Source: Bovifimicola ammoniilytica
GTDB lineage: Bacteria > Bacillota > Clostridia > Lachnospirales > Lachnospiraceae
DNA: 64,000 nt
Direction: 5' to 3'
Assembly (NCBI RefSeq): GCF_025567085.1
Contig: NZ_JAOQJN010000006.1
Location: forward strand, 124,001 to 188,000
Below the pieces are notes generated by a model, which worked only from the letters and a program-made list of their open reading frames with translations, ran no database searches and was not told the origin of the DNA. Each line of letters begins with the position of its first letter. Position 1 is the stretch's first letter. The position numbers and the translations under genes were made by a program. Below, in pieces: positions 32,716 to 41,611 of this stretch.

Positions 32716-35038
32716 AACCTTAAGTCAGGCACTTCGGATGGATAAGGAACGCTTCAAAGTTCCGAAATCCGTCCAACAGGCAATTCCCATCCAGCGAATC
32801 TGGCCGGATGGAATTTTTCAACAGGGAACGAAATTCTCAAAAACATATCGTTTTACAGATATCAACTATTATATTGCGAGTAAGGACAATAAGACAGAAA
32901 TGTTTCTGGATTATTCTGAACTCTTAAATTCACTGGATTCCGGCATTTCTGCCAAAATTACCATCAATAACCGGAGAATCAATAAAGAAGAATTCGAAAA
33001 GTCTATTCTGCTTCCAATGAAGGAAGATGGACTGGACCACTATCGGGAAGAATACAACGAAATGCTCCTGTCTAAGATTACAGGAACAAACAACAGCATC
33101 TATCAGGAACGGTATCTGACCGTCAGTGTACATAAAAGATCGATTGATGATGCAAGAACCTATTTTGCACGTATCGGAACAGACATCGTAACACATCTGG
33201 CAAAGTTATCGTCCACAGCAGAAGGACTGGACGCAGAGAGCCGGCTCCAGATTTTCAGGGATTTCTTCAAGGGAGATGTCCCACAGGCATTCCCATTTGA
33301 TCTGAAACAATTTGCCAAGAAGGGAACAAGTTTCAAGGACTGGATGTGTCCGGATTCTATGGAATTTGAACGTGACCATTTTAAAATCGGTGACAGGTAC
33401 GGAAGAGTCCTGTATATGCAGGATTATGCAAGTTATGTTAAAGATGACATGATTTCAGAACTGTGTGACTTCAGCCGGAATCTGATGTTGTCGATTGATA
33501 TCCTGCCAGTCCCTACGGATGAAGCGGTAAGGGAAATCCAGAACCGACTGCTTGGTGTGGAAACTAACGTGACCAACTGGCAGAGAAGGCAGAACGCTAA
33601 TAATAACTTCTCGGCAATCGTACCATACGATATGGAACTTCAGAGAAAAGAAACCAAGGAAATGCTCGATGATCTGACAACCAGAGACCAGCGTATGATG
33701 TTCGGGATTTTGACAATGGTACATCTGGCAGACAGCAAAAAGCAACTGGATTCCGATACGGAACTGATTCTGTCAATCGCAAGAAAGCATCTGTGTCAGA
33801 TGGCAACATTAAAGTGGCAGCAAGTGGACGGACTCAATACAGTGCTTCCTTATGGACTGCGAAAGATCAATGCCCTGCGTACACTGACAACGGAATCAAC
33901 GGCTGTTTTAATCCCGTTCCATACACAGGAAATCCTGCAGCCGGGAGGTATCTATTATGGGCAGAATGCAGTCAGCAAGAACCTTCTGGTAGCCGACCGG
34001 AAGAAACTGATGAATGGAAACAGTTTCCGGTTGGGTGTCAGTGGATCAGGAAAGAGCTTTTCAGCAAAAGAAGAGATTGTGCATCTGGCATTGAGTACCG
34101 ATGACGATATCCTGATTCTTGATCCGGAGTCCGAATTCACAAAATTAGTAGAGGCCTTGGGTGGACAGGTTGTAAAAGTATCTGCGACATCAGACAATCA
34201 CTTGAATGCAATGGATATGGACGCAGCCTACGGAAATGAAAAGAATCCACTGATTGAAAAATCGGAGTTTATTCTGTCTGTATTTGAACAGTTGGTTGGA
34301 GCAGGAAACCTGTCGGCAAAAGAAAAGTCGATTCTGGACCGCTGTGCTGCAGATGTGTACCGGGATTATATCCGAAGTGGTTATACCGGAGAAGTTCCGA
34401 CATTGAAAGATATGTACCGACAGCTGATGTTACAGCCGGAAGAAGAGGCAAGAGGACTGGCATTATCATCCGAACTTTTTATCAATGGAAGCCTGAACAC
34501 CTTTGCACAGCCGACCAATGTGAATAAGAAGAACAGGATCATGGATTATGACATCCGGGAACTGGGGGAACAGCTTATGCCTCTTGGAATGCTGGTTACC
34601 TTAGACAGTATTTTCAACAGGGTAATTCAGAACTGGAAAGAAGGAAAAACGACATGGATATTTGCCGATGAGTTCTATCTGTTATTCCGCTATGAATACA
34701 GTGCAAATTTCTTCTACCGACTGTACAAGAGAATCAGAAAATACAATGGATTCGTGACAGGTTTAACCCAAAATGTTGAGGAACTTCTGAAATCGGACAC
34801 TGCAAGACTGATGTTGGCAAACAGTGAGTTTTTGATTCTTTTGAATCAGGCAAGTACAGACAGGGAAGAACTGGCAGCTCTTTTGAATATTTCCGAAAAC
34901 CAACTGTCCTATATTACAAATGTATCGGTCGGCAGTGGTCTGATCCGTTGCTCTGGGAATATCGTACCATTTGAGAATACATTCCCAAAGAATACAGACC
35001 TTTATAAACTAATGACAACAAAACCGGGAGAATCATAA
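32702..35038 (+). CDS. virB4: VirB4-like conjugation ATPase
   Basis: The protein (about 779 aa) has an N-terminal VirB4 domain, Walker A LGVSGSGKSFSAKEE (about residue 447), DDILILDPESEF and Walker B TTWIFADEFYLLF, then TGLTQNVEELL. It powers the mating channel. The start is uncertain: AAGGAG at 32694-32699 leaves only 2 nt to ATG 32702 but 8 nt to TTG 32708, which may be the real start (LIKTLSQALRMDK). The stop TAATG overlaps the next gene by 1 nt. Confidence 0.94.
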   Translation: MPLIKTLSQALRMDKERFKVPKSVQQAIPIQRIWPDGIFQQGTKFSKTYRFTDINYYIASKDNKTEMFLDYSELLNSLDSGISAKITINNRRINKEEFEKSILLPMKEDGLDHYREEYNEMLLSKITGTNNSIYQERYLTVSVHKRSIDDARTYFARIGTDIVTHLAKLSSTAEGLDAESRLQIFRDFFKGDVPQAFPFDLKQFAKKGTSFKDWMCPDSMEFERDHFKIGDRYGRVLYMQDYASYVKDDMISELCDFSRNLMLSIDILPVPTDEAVREIQNRLLGVETNVTNWQRRQNANNNFSAIVPYDMELQRKETKEMLDDLTTRDQRMMFGILTMVHLADSKKQLDSDTELILSIARKHLCQMATLKWQQVDGLNTVLPYGLRKINALRTLTTESTAVLIPFHTQEILQPGGIYYGQNAVSKNLLVADRKKLMNGNSFRLGVSGSGKSFSAKEEIVHLALSTDDDILILDPESEFTKLVEALGGQVVKVSATSDNHLNAMDMDAAYGNEKNPLIEKSEFILSVFEQLVGAGNLSAKEKSILDRCAADVYRDYIRSGYTGEVPTLKDMYRQLMLQPEEEARGLALSSELFINGSLNTFAQPTNVNKKNRIMDYDIRELGEQLMPLGMLVTLDSIFNRVIQNWKEGKTTWIFADEFYLLFRYEYSANFFYRLYKRIRKYNGFVTGLTQNVEELLKSDTARLMLANSEFLILLNQASTDREELAALLNISENQLSYITNVSVGSGLIRCSGNIVPFENTFPKNTDLYKLMTTKPGES

Positions 35039-35388
35039 TGAAGAAAAAAGAAGAAGTAACGATAACTTTTTATGCTGCAGAGTGCGGTGAGTTCCATGAT
35101 TTAGGAGAATATACAAAATGCAGAACGCTGGAAGAGGCATATAAAAAGTACCAGAAATATTGTAGAACATCTGCCAATATGTGTCCGGCTATTGAGTTTT
35201 CTATTCATGATCCAGAATCAATTTATTCAGACATGGAATATCCATTACCGTTGTCATCAAAAGACAGGGGAGACTTGGAACTTGTGCCATATTACAACGA
35301 ACATCCACTGGTAAATGAGGCAATCAGACAGGTGGAGCAGTTGCAGAAACAGCAGGAAAAAAAGAAACATCGGGATGTTGCCCGATGA
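35038..35388 (+). CDS. Small ICE protein, LPD16/YodL-like
   Basis: The 116-aa protein begins VTITFYAAECGEFHDLGEYTKCRTLEEAYKKYQKY, with the look of polyvalent-protein-associated domains (LPD16-like) found in ICE and phage proteins. The assignment is from memory of the pattern and moderate. It is coupled to virB4 by an ATGA-type overlap and ends with a basic tail. Confidence 0.6.
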   Translation: MKKKEEVTITFYAAECGEFHDLGEYTKCRTLEEAYKKYQKYCRTSANMCPAIEFSIHDPESIYSDMEYPLPLSSKDRGDLELVPYYNEHPLVNEAIRQVEQLQKQQEKKKHRDVAR

Positions 35389-35417
35389 GATAAGAGATAC
35401 GGAAAGAGGGTGACCGG

Positions 35418-37109
35418 ATGAAAGATATCAAGGAACGGGTAAGGGATAAGAATCCGAAGATTCGAAATCCGGCTGCCCGACTTCCGAAAGAACTGGTTCG
35501 CTCAGCGGTTCTGGAAGCAAAAGAAAAGCCAAGGGAACTACATGAAAAAAGCAGTGGGCAGTCAGAATCCCCAACACAGTATGGAACTGAAAAAATAGAA
35601 TCCGTACAGTACAGAGCGGCGAGTGTGGCAGGAAAAAGTATAGGGAAAACCACATATCAAGGTGGAAAAAAACTTGCTGGAGTGACCTACAGGAAGATAA
35701 AGGAAAGAAAAAGCAGACAGGAAGAAGCGAAAGCTGCCGAAGAAGCAATGGAGCAGGGGGCAGAAAGCGGAAAGAAATTAATCAAGTTGAAACCGGAGCA
35801 GGCAGCACTTGCCAAGGAGAATGGTAAACGGCAGGTGAAAGCAGCACCGAGAGTGGTAAAAGTATCCGGTCTGTCTCAAGAAAAAATAAAGACACAGGCA
35901 TCCATGCAGAAACAGCAGATGGAAAAAAGTCTTCAGGCGATGCAGAAAGCAAGAGCAGCCCAGATGGCAAGAAAGTCAGCACAGGCATCGGCAGAAAGTG
36001 GAAAAGCAGTCCTTCAGGTAACTGGAAAGGGTTCAAAGTTATCCGTACAGGGAATTACAGCAGCGATTCAAAAAGGGGTAGTAGCTCTTGAAAAAATGGG
36101 AAAATGGATTGCTGCCGGAGGTAGTGCATTTCTTCTGGTATTTATTCTGATTGTGGGAATCATTGCAGGAGCAGCTTTCAGCAGTAATTCGGAAAGCTCC
36201 GAATCCCTAAGTGAAGAAGTGCTTGCGTATACTTCTGTGATACAGCAGTATGCATCCCAATACGGCATTCCGGAATATGTGTCTGCGATACAGGCCATCA
36301 TGATGCAGGAATCTGGAGGCAGGGGAACAGACCCGATGCAGTGTTCGGAAAGTCCATATAATACAAGATTCCCACACACTCCTGGTTCTATTACTGATCC
36401 GGATTATTCGATAGAGGTTGGAGTACAGACCTTTGCAGACTGTATCAGACAGGCAGGATGCAGCAGTCCACAGGATCTGGACAAGCTGAAACTTGCATGG
36501 CAGGGATATAACTATGGAAATGGCTACATAGGATGGGCATTGCAAAGAGGCGGTTATACAGAAGCCAATGCATTGCAGTTTTCACAGGAACAGGCAGCTT
36601 CGCATGGATGGAGCAGTTACGGAGATCCCCAATACGTTCCCCATGTGATGCGGTATTATTCCGGTGGCAGCCTGTTTGCTGGTTTGTTTGGTAATCAGCA
36701 GATTGTGTCGGTTGCAATGGGGCAGCTTGGAAACAGTGGCGGTCAGAAGTTCTGGAGCTGGTACGGATTTGACAGTCGGGTAGAATGGTGTGCCTGTTTT
36801 GTAAGCTGGTGTGCGGATCAGAGCGGTCTGATTGCAAGTGGGAATGTTCCTAAATTCTCATTGTGCAGTGATGGAGTGTCCTGGTTTCAGGGAAAGAATA
36901 AGTGGCAGAGTGGCGGAACAACTCCGACAGCTGGAATGATCATCTTTTTTGACTGGGATCATGATGGAACATCGGATCATGTAGGAATAGTAGAAAAGTG
37001 TGAAGGTGGAAGAGTTTACACGATTGAGGGAAATTCCAGTGATCAGGTACGGCAGAGAAATTATGCAGTAGATTACAGTTCTATAATGGGATATGGGGTG
37101 ATAAATTGA
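35418..37109 (+). CDS. Conjugation cell-wall hydrolase: lysozyme-like plus CHAP domains
   Basis: The 563-aa protein has a long basic/charged N-terminal region (1-230, cytoplasmic), one membrane span (about 233-255, AFLLVFILIVGIIAGAAFSS), a lysozyme-like transglycosylase domain (about 270-425) with QAIMMQESGG carrying the catalytic Glu near 298, and a CHAP amidase/peptidase domain (about 435-563) with VEWCACFVSWC (catalytic Cys near 458-460) and SDHVGIVE (His). This is the two-enzyme hydrolase used to open the wall for the mating channel, like CwlT/TcpG proteins. It follows the conjugation operon with a short gap. Confidence 0.9.
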   Translation: MKDIKERVRDKNPKIRNPAARLPKELVRSAVLEAKEKPRELHEKSSGQSESPTQYGTEKIESVQYRAASVAGKSIGKTTYQGGKKLAGVTYRKIKERKSRQEEAKAAEEAMEQGAESGKKLIKLKPEQAALAKENGKRQVKAAPRVVKVSGLSQEKIKTQASMQKQQMEKSLQAMQKARAAQMARKSAQASAESGKAVLQVTGKGSKLSVQGITAAIQKGVVALEKMGKWIAAGGSAFLLVFILIVGIIAGAAFSSNSESSESLSEEVLAYTSVIQQYASQYGIPEYVSAIQAIMMQESGGRGTDPMQCSESPYNTRFPHTPGSITDPDYSIEVGVQTFADCIRQAGCSSPQDLDKLKLAWQGYNYGNGYIGWALQRGGYTEANALQFSQEQAASHGWSSYGDPQYVPHVMRYYSGGSLFAGLFGNQQIVSVAMGQLGNSGGQKFWSWYGFDSRVEWCACFVSWCADQSGLIASGNVPKFSLCSDGVSWFQGKNKWQSGGTTPTAGMIIFFDWDHDGTSDHVGIVEKCEGGRVYTIEGNSSDQVRQRNYAVDYSSIMGYGVIN

Positions 37110-37279
37110 TGGTTTCTTTCATAATTTGTTAAGGATTTTATAAGGGAGTTAATGAATCCTTTGGAAAATAGTCACAAAATAGGCACAGTTGATTGATAAA
37201 TTGTTATTGTAACTTTTAGTGATAGACATATAAAGAGTTAGAAATCTTTATAATTGACTTGAATTAGGAGGTAGTGAAT

Positions 37280-39541
37280 ATGAGTGATCAGAATGTAAAA
37301 GCAGCACAAAAATATTTAAATGCGATGTTTGGTGGACATAAGGATTGGGTAAAACTGGATGAAGATGGAAAGACCGGAACAGCCGTGATGCAGGGAATCA
37401 TTCGTGCATTTCAGATTCAGAATGGAATCTCAACGATTACAGGAACGGTTGGACCACTTACTATTAATACCATGAAGAAGTTAGCCATTATTACAAAAAT
37501 GGATCCGAATGATACTCCGCAGGTTAATGTATGCTTGATTCAGTGTGCTCTGTTTTGCAAAGGATATGCTGCTGGAGGAATTACTGGAATTTATTATACA
37601 TCAGGAGTAAATGCAGTTAAAAAGATGCAGGAAAATGCAGGACTGGAAGTTACGGGCAAAATTGATTGGAAAGTTTGGTCTGGATTGTTATCCCTAAACT
37701 GGTTTACAAAGGTTTCTGGTGGGGATTCCAATATTGTTCTTATTCAACAGCAATTAAATAGTGACTGGTCAGATGTTATTGGTGTTGGACCTTGTGATGG
37801 AATTGCCTCAAGACAGACAATTTTGTCTTTAGTTGGTGCATTGCAGGCGGCTGAAGGAGTTACAACTGAATTAATTACAGATTTGAATTCAGTTAATTTT
37901 GGCGATGCAACAACAAATGCGTTTCCGGGTACATTACAGAACGGACAGAACTCGACGAAATATGTTCCATTTAATAAGATTGCTCAATACGGACTATATT
38001 TTAACGGATATAATCCGGGAAGATTCGATGGTGTGTTTGATTCGACTACAGAGTCAAAGGTGTCAGAATTTCAGGAGTTTTATGGTCTGACAGGAATTGG
38101 ACTTGTAACAAAAGGAAAAGTAAATGTTTCTACTATGAAATCATTGCTTACGAGTAAAGGCGATACAAACAGGGCAGCAAAAGCGTGTGACTGTGCAACA
38201 GTATTAAATAAACAACAGGCATTAGATATAAAAAATGCAGGGTATACTCATGTAGGACGTTATCTGACAGGTTCTGTTGGAAAAGAACATACACCGAAAT
38301 ATTTGACATCAACAGAAGTGAAAAACATTGAAAATGCAGGATTATCGGTATTCCCGATATATCAGGATGGAGGATATGAATTAAACTATTTTAAGGATCC
38401 GTCCCAGGGAAGTGTTGATGCACAGACAGCAATTTTAGCAGCCGAGAGAATCGGTATACCAAGTGGAACGACTATATACTTTGCAGTGGATTTTGATTGT
38501 TATTCATATCAGATTGATACATTTATTATACCTTATTTTGAACAGATTCACATGATCTTTTTCAGTTCGACAAATGATAAAAATTATAAAGTCGGCATTT
38601 ATGCACCAAGATATGTATGTACTAAAGTTTATGAAGCAGGATTGGCAAGTAAATCATTTGTGGCAGATATGTCAACTGGATTTAGCTGTAATTTGGGATA
38701 TTCGATGCCGAAGAACTGGGCATTTGATCAATTTTGTGAGTTGAACTCATTTTCTTCATCACCTTCGTTCCCACTGGATAAAGATGCATATTCAGGGAGA
38801 GATACTGGATTTAAAAAGTTCGATGCCGTATCGACAAAAACAGATGAGGAAATAGCGCAAGAAAATCTTCGGGCAAAGGTAAAAATAGCACGAAATCAAT
38901 ATGTCTATAATGTAATGGAGCCGCTTGGTTATCTGAATAAAATTATGGATGTGGGTGTGGAGTATGATAAGGAAATTTCACTGGGAACAATGATGAGTCC
39001 TCAAGGAGCAATTGATATTTCTACTAAAATATCCACATCGCTTGAAAGTTCAACTGGTAAAATTTATAATATAAAAGTGGATATAGGAAATGATGGAGAA
39101 TTGACACAAACTTGCAAAAATCAAATTATGGAGATTTCATCAAATTTATCAGATACAGGTATAGAGGGAGCAGATAACTTTGGAAATACGATAGAAAAAA
39201 TTGCTTTATCGGTTAAATCTGGTAATATTGCTTTTGAAATAAATAATGTTTTTGCCAATAGTGTAGAGTTTTCCATTGTATTTAGTACATCAGATTTGCT
39301 GCCAGAAGAGGAAAAAGAGTGGACAATATCGGTTGCTTTGATTTTTACAATGACATTAAATTCTAATAGTGGTCTTGAATTTAATGTTGTAGAATTCACA
39401 AAAGAGCATAGTAATATACTGGCAGGAGCCGTAATATTAGTTCTTGCGGGTGCATTAGTTGTAAATGCAATTCCGTCAATTATTGCTTTATTTTCAGCTG
39501 GAGCAGGTACTGTTTTTGGTTTGTTGATTCAAGCGCTGTAA
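37280..39541 (+). CDS. Peptidoglycan-binding, DUF1906 glycosidase-like protein with hydrophobic C-terminal domain
   Basis: The 753-aa protein has three peptidoglycan-binding-like repeats (about 1-80, 85-140 and 220-290: DWVKLDEDGKTGTAVMQGII..., YNPGRFDGVFDSTTESKVSEFQEFYG). A DUF1906 glycoside-hydrolase-like domain follows (about 305-525: GYTHVGRYLTGSV, TIYFAVDFDCYSYQ, DKDAYSGRDTGF), then a 220-aa C-terminal region ending in two hydrophobic helices (ILAGAVILVLAGALVVNAIPSIIALF). There is no signal peptide. It may be a secreted wall-active effector with a membrane-acting tail. The neighbour encodes a YcxB-like membrane protein, a possible protector. The start is set at ATG 37280, 8 nt after AGGAGG. 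Confidence 0.8.
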   Translation: MSDQNVKAAQKYLNAMFGGHKDWVKLDEDGKTGTAVMQGIIRAFQIQNGISTITGTVGPLTINTMKKLAIITKMDPNDTPQVNVCLIQCALFCKGYAAGGITGIYYTSGVNAVKKMQENAGLEVTGKIDWKVWSGLLSLNWFTKVSGGDSNIVLIQQQLNSDWSDVIGVGPCDGIASRQTILSLVGALQAAEGVTTELITDLNSVNFGDATTNAFPGTLQNGQNSTKYVPFNKIAQYGLYFNGYNPGRFDGVFDSTTESKVSEFQEFYGLTGIGLVTKGKVNVSTMKSLLTSKGDTNRAAKACDCATVLNKQQALDIKNAGYTHVGRYLTGSVGKEHTPKYLTSTEVKNIENAGLSVFPIYQDGGYELNYFKDPSQGSVDAQTAILAAERIGIPSGTTIYFAVDFDCYSYQIDTFIIPYFEQIHMIFFSSTNDKNYKVGIYAPRYVCTKVYEAGLASKSFVADMSTGFSCNLGYSMPKNWAFDQFCELNSFSSSPSFPLDKDAYSGRDTGFKKFDAVSTKTDEEIAQENLRAKVKIARNQYVYNVMEPLGYLNKIMDVGVEYDKEISLGTMMSPQGAIDISTKISTSLESSTGKIYNIKVDIGNDGELTQTCKNQIMEISSNLSDTGIEGADNFGNTIEKIALSVKSGNIAFEINNVFANSVEFSIVFSTSDLLPEEEKEWTISVALIFTMTLNSNSGLEFNVVEFTKEHSNILAGAVILVLAGALVVNAIPSIIALFSAGAGTVFGLLIQAL

Positions 39542-39567
39542 ATTGTAAAAGAATAAAAGAGACAATG

Positions 39568-39602
39568 GCCAGAGGTTCGATTTTATAAAGAGGACCTCTG
39601 GC
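39568..39602 (+). other. Hairpin between the DUF1906 and YcxB-like genes
   Basis: GCCAGAGGT (39568-39576) pairs perfectly with ACCTCTGGC (39594-39602). An A/G-rich sequence follows instead of T-run, so it is not a clear terminator; it may tune expression of the downstream gene. Confidence 0.6.
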
Positions 39603-39621
39603 AAAAGGGGGATTAAGAAGA

Positions 39622-40182
39622 ATGCATATTAAATCAATTGTGTCAGATGAGGATAGGGAAGAATTAGAAAGAATGCTTTCGCTTGGGTTTATAATTCCTA
39701 ATCAATTATTTAAAACAAGACAGAAAAGTAGAATGATTATCTATATTTTTACACCTGTAGAATTTTTACTGTCGATTAATTGTTATCTGTCGGAAAGTTA
39801 TTTGATGTTTGGAATAGGGATTGGAACTTGTGTGGCTTGTGTGGCTTGGATTATTTGGTATCAAATGATTGGTAAAAATTTTGAAAAAAATGTTCATGAA
39901 TTTGTCTGGGGTAGATCAGGATATGAAACGGTGGATATCGATGAAAACGCAATTAAAATAGATGAAGATCAAATTTATGAATTTAAAAATATTGATAGAA
40001 TGTTCTTATATAAAAACTTCTTTTTTTTCATAACAAATGAAAAGAAAATATTTATATTTAAAACGACAGATATGGAGTCGGATGAACTTATAAAAATTAT
40101 TAAAACAACAGGGATTTTATTTGAAAAAAAAGAAAAACCATTTAATATTTATAAGTATTGTAAAAAAGGAAAAAGTTTTTAA
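39622..40182 (+). CDS. YcxB-like membrane protein, possible immunity protein
   Basis: The 186-aa protein has two hydrophobic helices (about 41-60 and 64-86), then a cytoplasmic C-terminal domain of the YcxB-like type (YETVDIDENAIKIDEDQIYEFKNIDRMFLYKNFFFFITNEKKIFIFKT). It is low in GC and uses AT-rich codons, unlike the conjugation genes. A GGGGG site precedes ATG 39622. It lies alone behind the DUF1906 protein, so immunity against that protein's membrane tail is an attractive but unproven role. Confidence 0.72.
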   Translation: MHIKSIVSDEDREELERMLSLGFIIPNQLFKTRQKSRMIIYIFTPVEFLLSINCYLSESYLMFGIGIGTCVACVAWIIWYQMIGKNFEKNVHEFVWGRSGYETVDIDENAIKIDEDQIYEFKNIDRMFLYKNFFFFITNEKKIFIFKTTDMESDELIKIIKTTGILFEKKEKPFNIYKYCKKGKSF

Positions 40183-40565
40183 AAATAAGCAGAGGATGGT
40201 GGATTTATCATCCTTTTAGAGAAGAGCATGTATTTTAAAGGGAATCTGGTTTTGCAGGTTCCCTTTTTGCCATCAAAAACGTTGATGTTTTATCAAATGA
40301 CGCTAAAAATAAAAAGAATAATGCAGGGGGTGACATTATTAGTTATCGCTGTAATATTTGGATAAAATATAAATAAATTATAAAATGGCGACAGTTTTTT
40401 CTTGTTCAAGTGTTTATTATATAGAGGACAAAATAAGACAGCAAAGGAAGTGGTGCTGTTGCATCGGAAAAATGACACAAAATTAGTGATGTCCATTCGG
40501 GAAAAGAATTGAAGGGGATTCTTTTCCCCATTTGTCGTGTTACGAAAGACTGAGGGTAAGAAAAT
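40183..40565 (+). other. Intergenic region with terminator and pre-regulator hairpin
   Basis: A terminator lies at 40239-40268 (AGGGAATC with GGTTCCCT, then TTTTT), preceded by a weaker GGATG/CATCC stem near 40195-40213. A perfect 11-bp stem, 40499-40509 with 40518-40528, lies 38 nt before the LytTR gene. No supported ORF is present; the region is AT rich. Confidence 0.7.
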
Positions 40566-41279
40566 ATGCTAGAACTTGCAATCTGTGATGATGACATCAT
40601 CCTATGTAATTGGTTAGAACAGAAGCTGCTCCATTATGGGAAAGCGAATGACTGTCAGATATCTATAGAAATATACTATTCTGCGGAGCAGCTTCTTAAC
40701 AGGCTGGAAGAAGAATCCTACGATATGTTATTCCTTGATATTTGTCTGGAACATGAGAATGGAATTGATATCGGAACGGAGATACGAAAGAAAAATTATG
40801 GAAAAGAACTGCGGATTACCTATATTTCAACATATCAGGAATATGCTATGAAATTATTCCGTATTCATCCATTTGATTTTCTTGTAAAGCCAATCCGAGA
40901 GGAAGAACTTTTCCGGGTGATAGGTGAATTACGGGAACTGTTAAAAGAACGGAAGAAAATATTTGAATATACGGATACAAAAGGAATCCACAAGATTTCT
41001 TATGACAAGATCCTGTATTTTTATAGTCTGGGAAAAAGAGTACATATCGTGACATCGGAAAAAGAATATGAATATCGAGGAAAATTAAAGGATGTAGCGG
41101 ATGTAACAGAAGAATATTTCTTACTGATTCACAAGTCCTATCTCATCAATATGGAACACGTGGAGCATTACGAATATGACAACGTGGTTATGAAAGACAA
41201 GACACGTCTCAGTATCAGTAAAGCAAATCGCAAGAAGGTCAGGGAAAGACTATTACAAACGGAGAAGAAAAGATTATGA
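40566..41279 (+). CDS. LytTR-family response regulator (AgrA-like)
   Basis: The 237-aa protein has a receiver domain (ELAICDDD, phosphoacceptor Asp in MLFLDICLEHENG, and Lys in DFLVKPI) followed by a LytTR DNA-binding domain (ILYFYSLGKRVHIVTSEKEYEYRGKLKDV, FLLIHKSYLINMEHVEHYE). It resembles AgrA/VirR regulators controlled by a membrane kinase sensing peptides. The kinase gene that starts at 41276 overlaps its stop by 4 nt but is truncated, so the pair is broken. It may still act on other promoters. Confidence 0.9.
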   Translation: MLELAICDDDIILCNWLEQKLLHYGKANDCQISIEIYYSAEQLLNRLEEESYDMLFLDICLEHENGIDIGTEIRKKNYGKELRITYISTYQEYAMKLFRIHPFDFLVKPIREEELFRVIGELRELLKERKKIFEYTDTKGIHKISYDKILYFYSLGKRVHIVTSEKEYEYRGKLKDVADVTEEYFLLIHKSYLINMEHVEHYEYDNVVMKDKTRLSISKANRKKVRERLLQTEKKRL

Positions 41280-41611
41280 ATATCCATTTGATCACTTATC
41301 TGACAAGTAAATTATTCTGGATTTATACTGTGTTCCGTTACAATACCATCCTGTATCCAAAAAATGAGGATACACAAAAGCTATTTGCATATTTTTGTGC
41401 ATATCTGCTTTCATGCTGGGGAAGCATGCAGTGGGGAACGATGTACGGAGATCTGATCTTTGAGCTGATAGCTCTGTTAATTATAACAGTGGCATATCAG
41501 GCAGACTGGCAACATCATGTCTGGAATACACTTATGGTATATATTATGGGAATTTTATGTGATGACCAGTGGTACAGATCCGAAAGGAAATCAGATCAGC
41601 TACGTTTATGA
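41276..41611 (+). pseudogene. N-terminal remnant of an AgrC-like sensor kinase
   Basis: The 111-aa ORF has three hydrophobic helices typical of the N-terminal membrane sensor of AgrC-type kinases (ITYLTSKLFWIYTVFRY, LFAYFCAYLLSC, LIFELIALLIITVAY, then VYIMGIL). After about residue 95 the sequence becomes out-of-frame RHS DNA. The dimerisation and GHKL ATPase domains are gone. It overlaps the LytTR regulator start-stop as kinases of this class do, which supports its identity. Confidence 0.75.
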
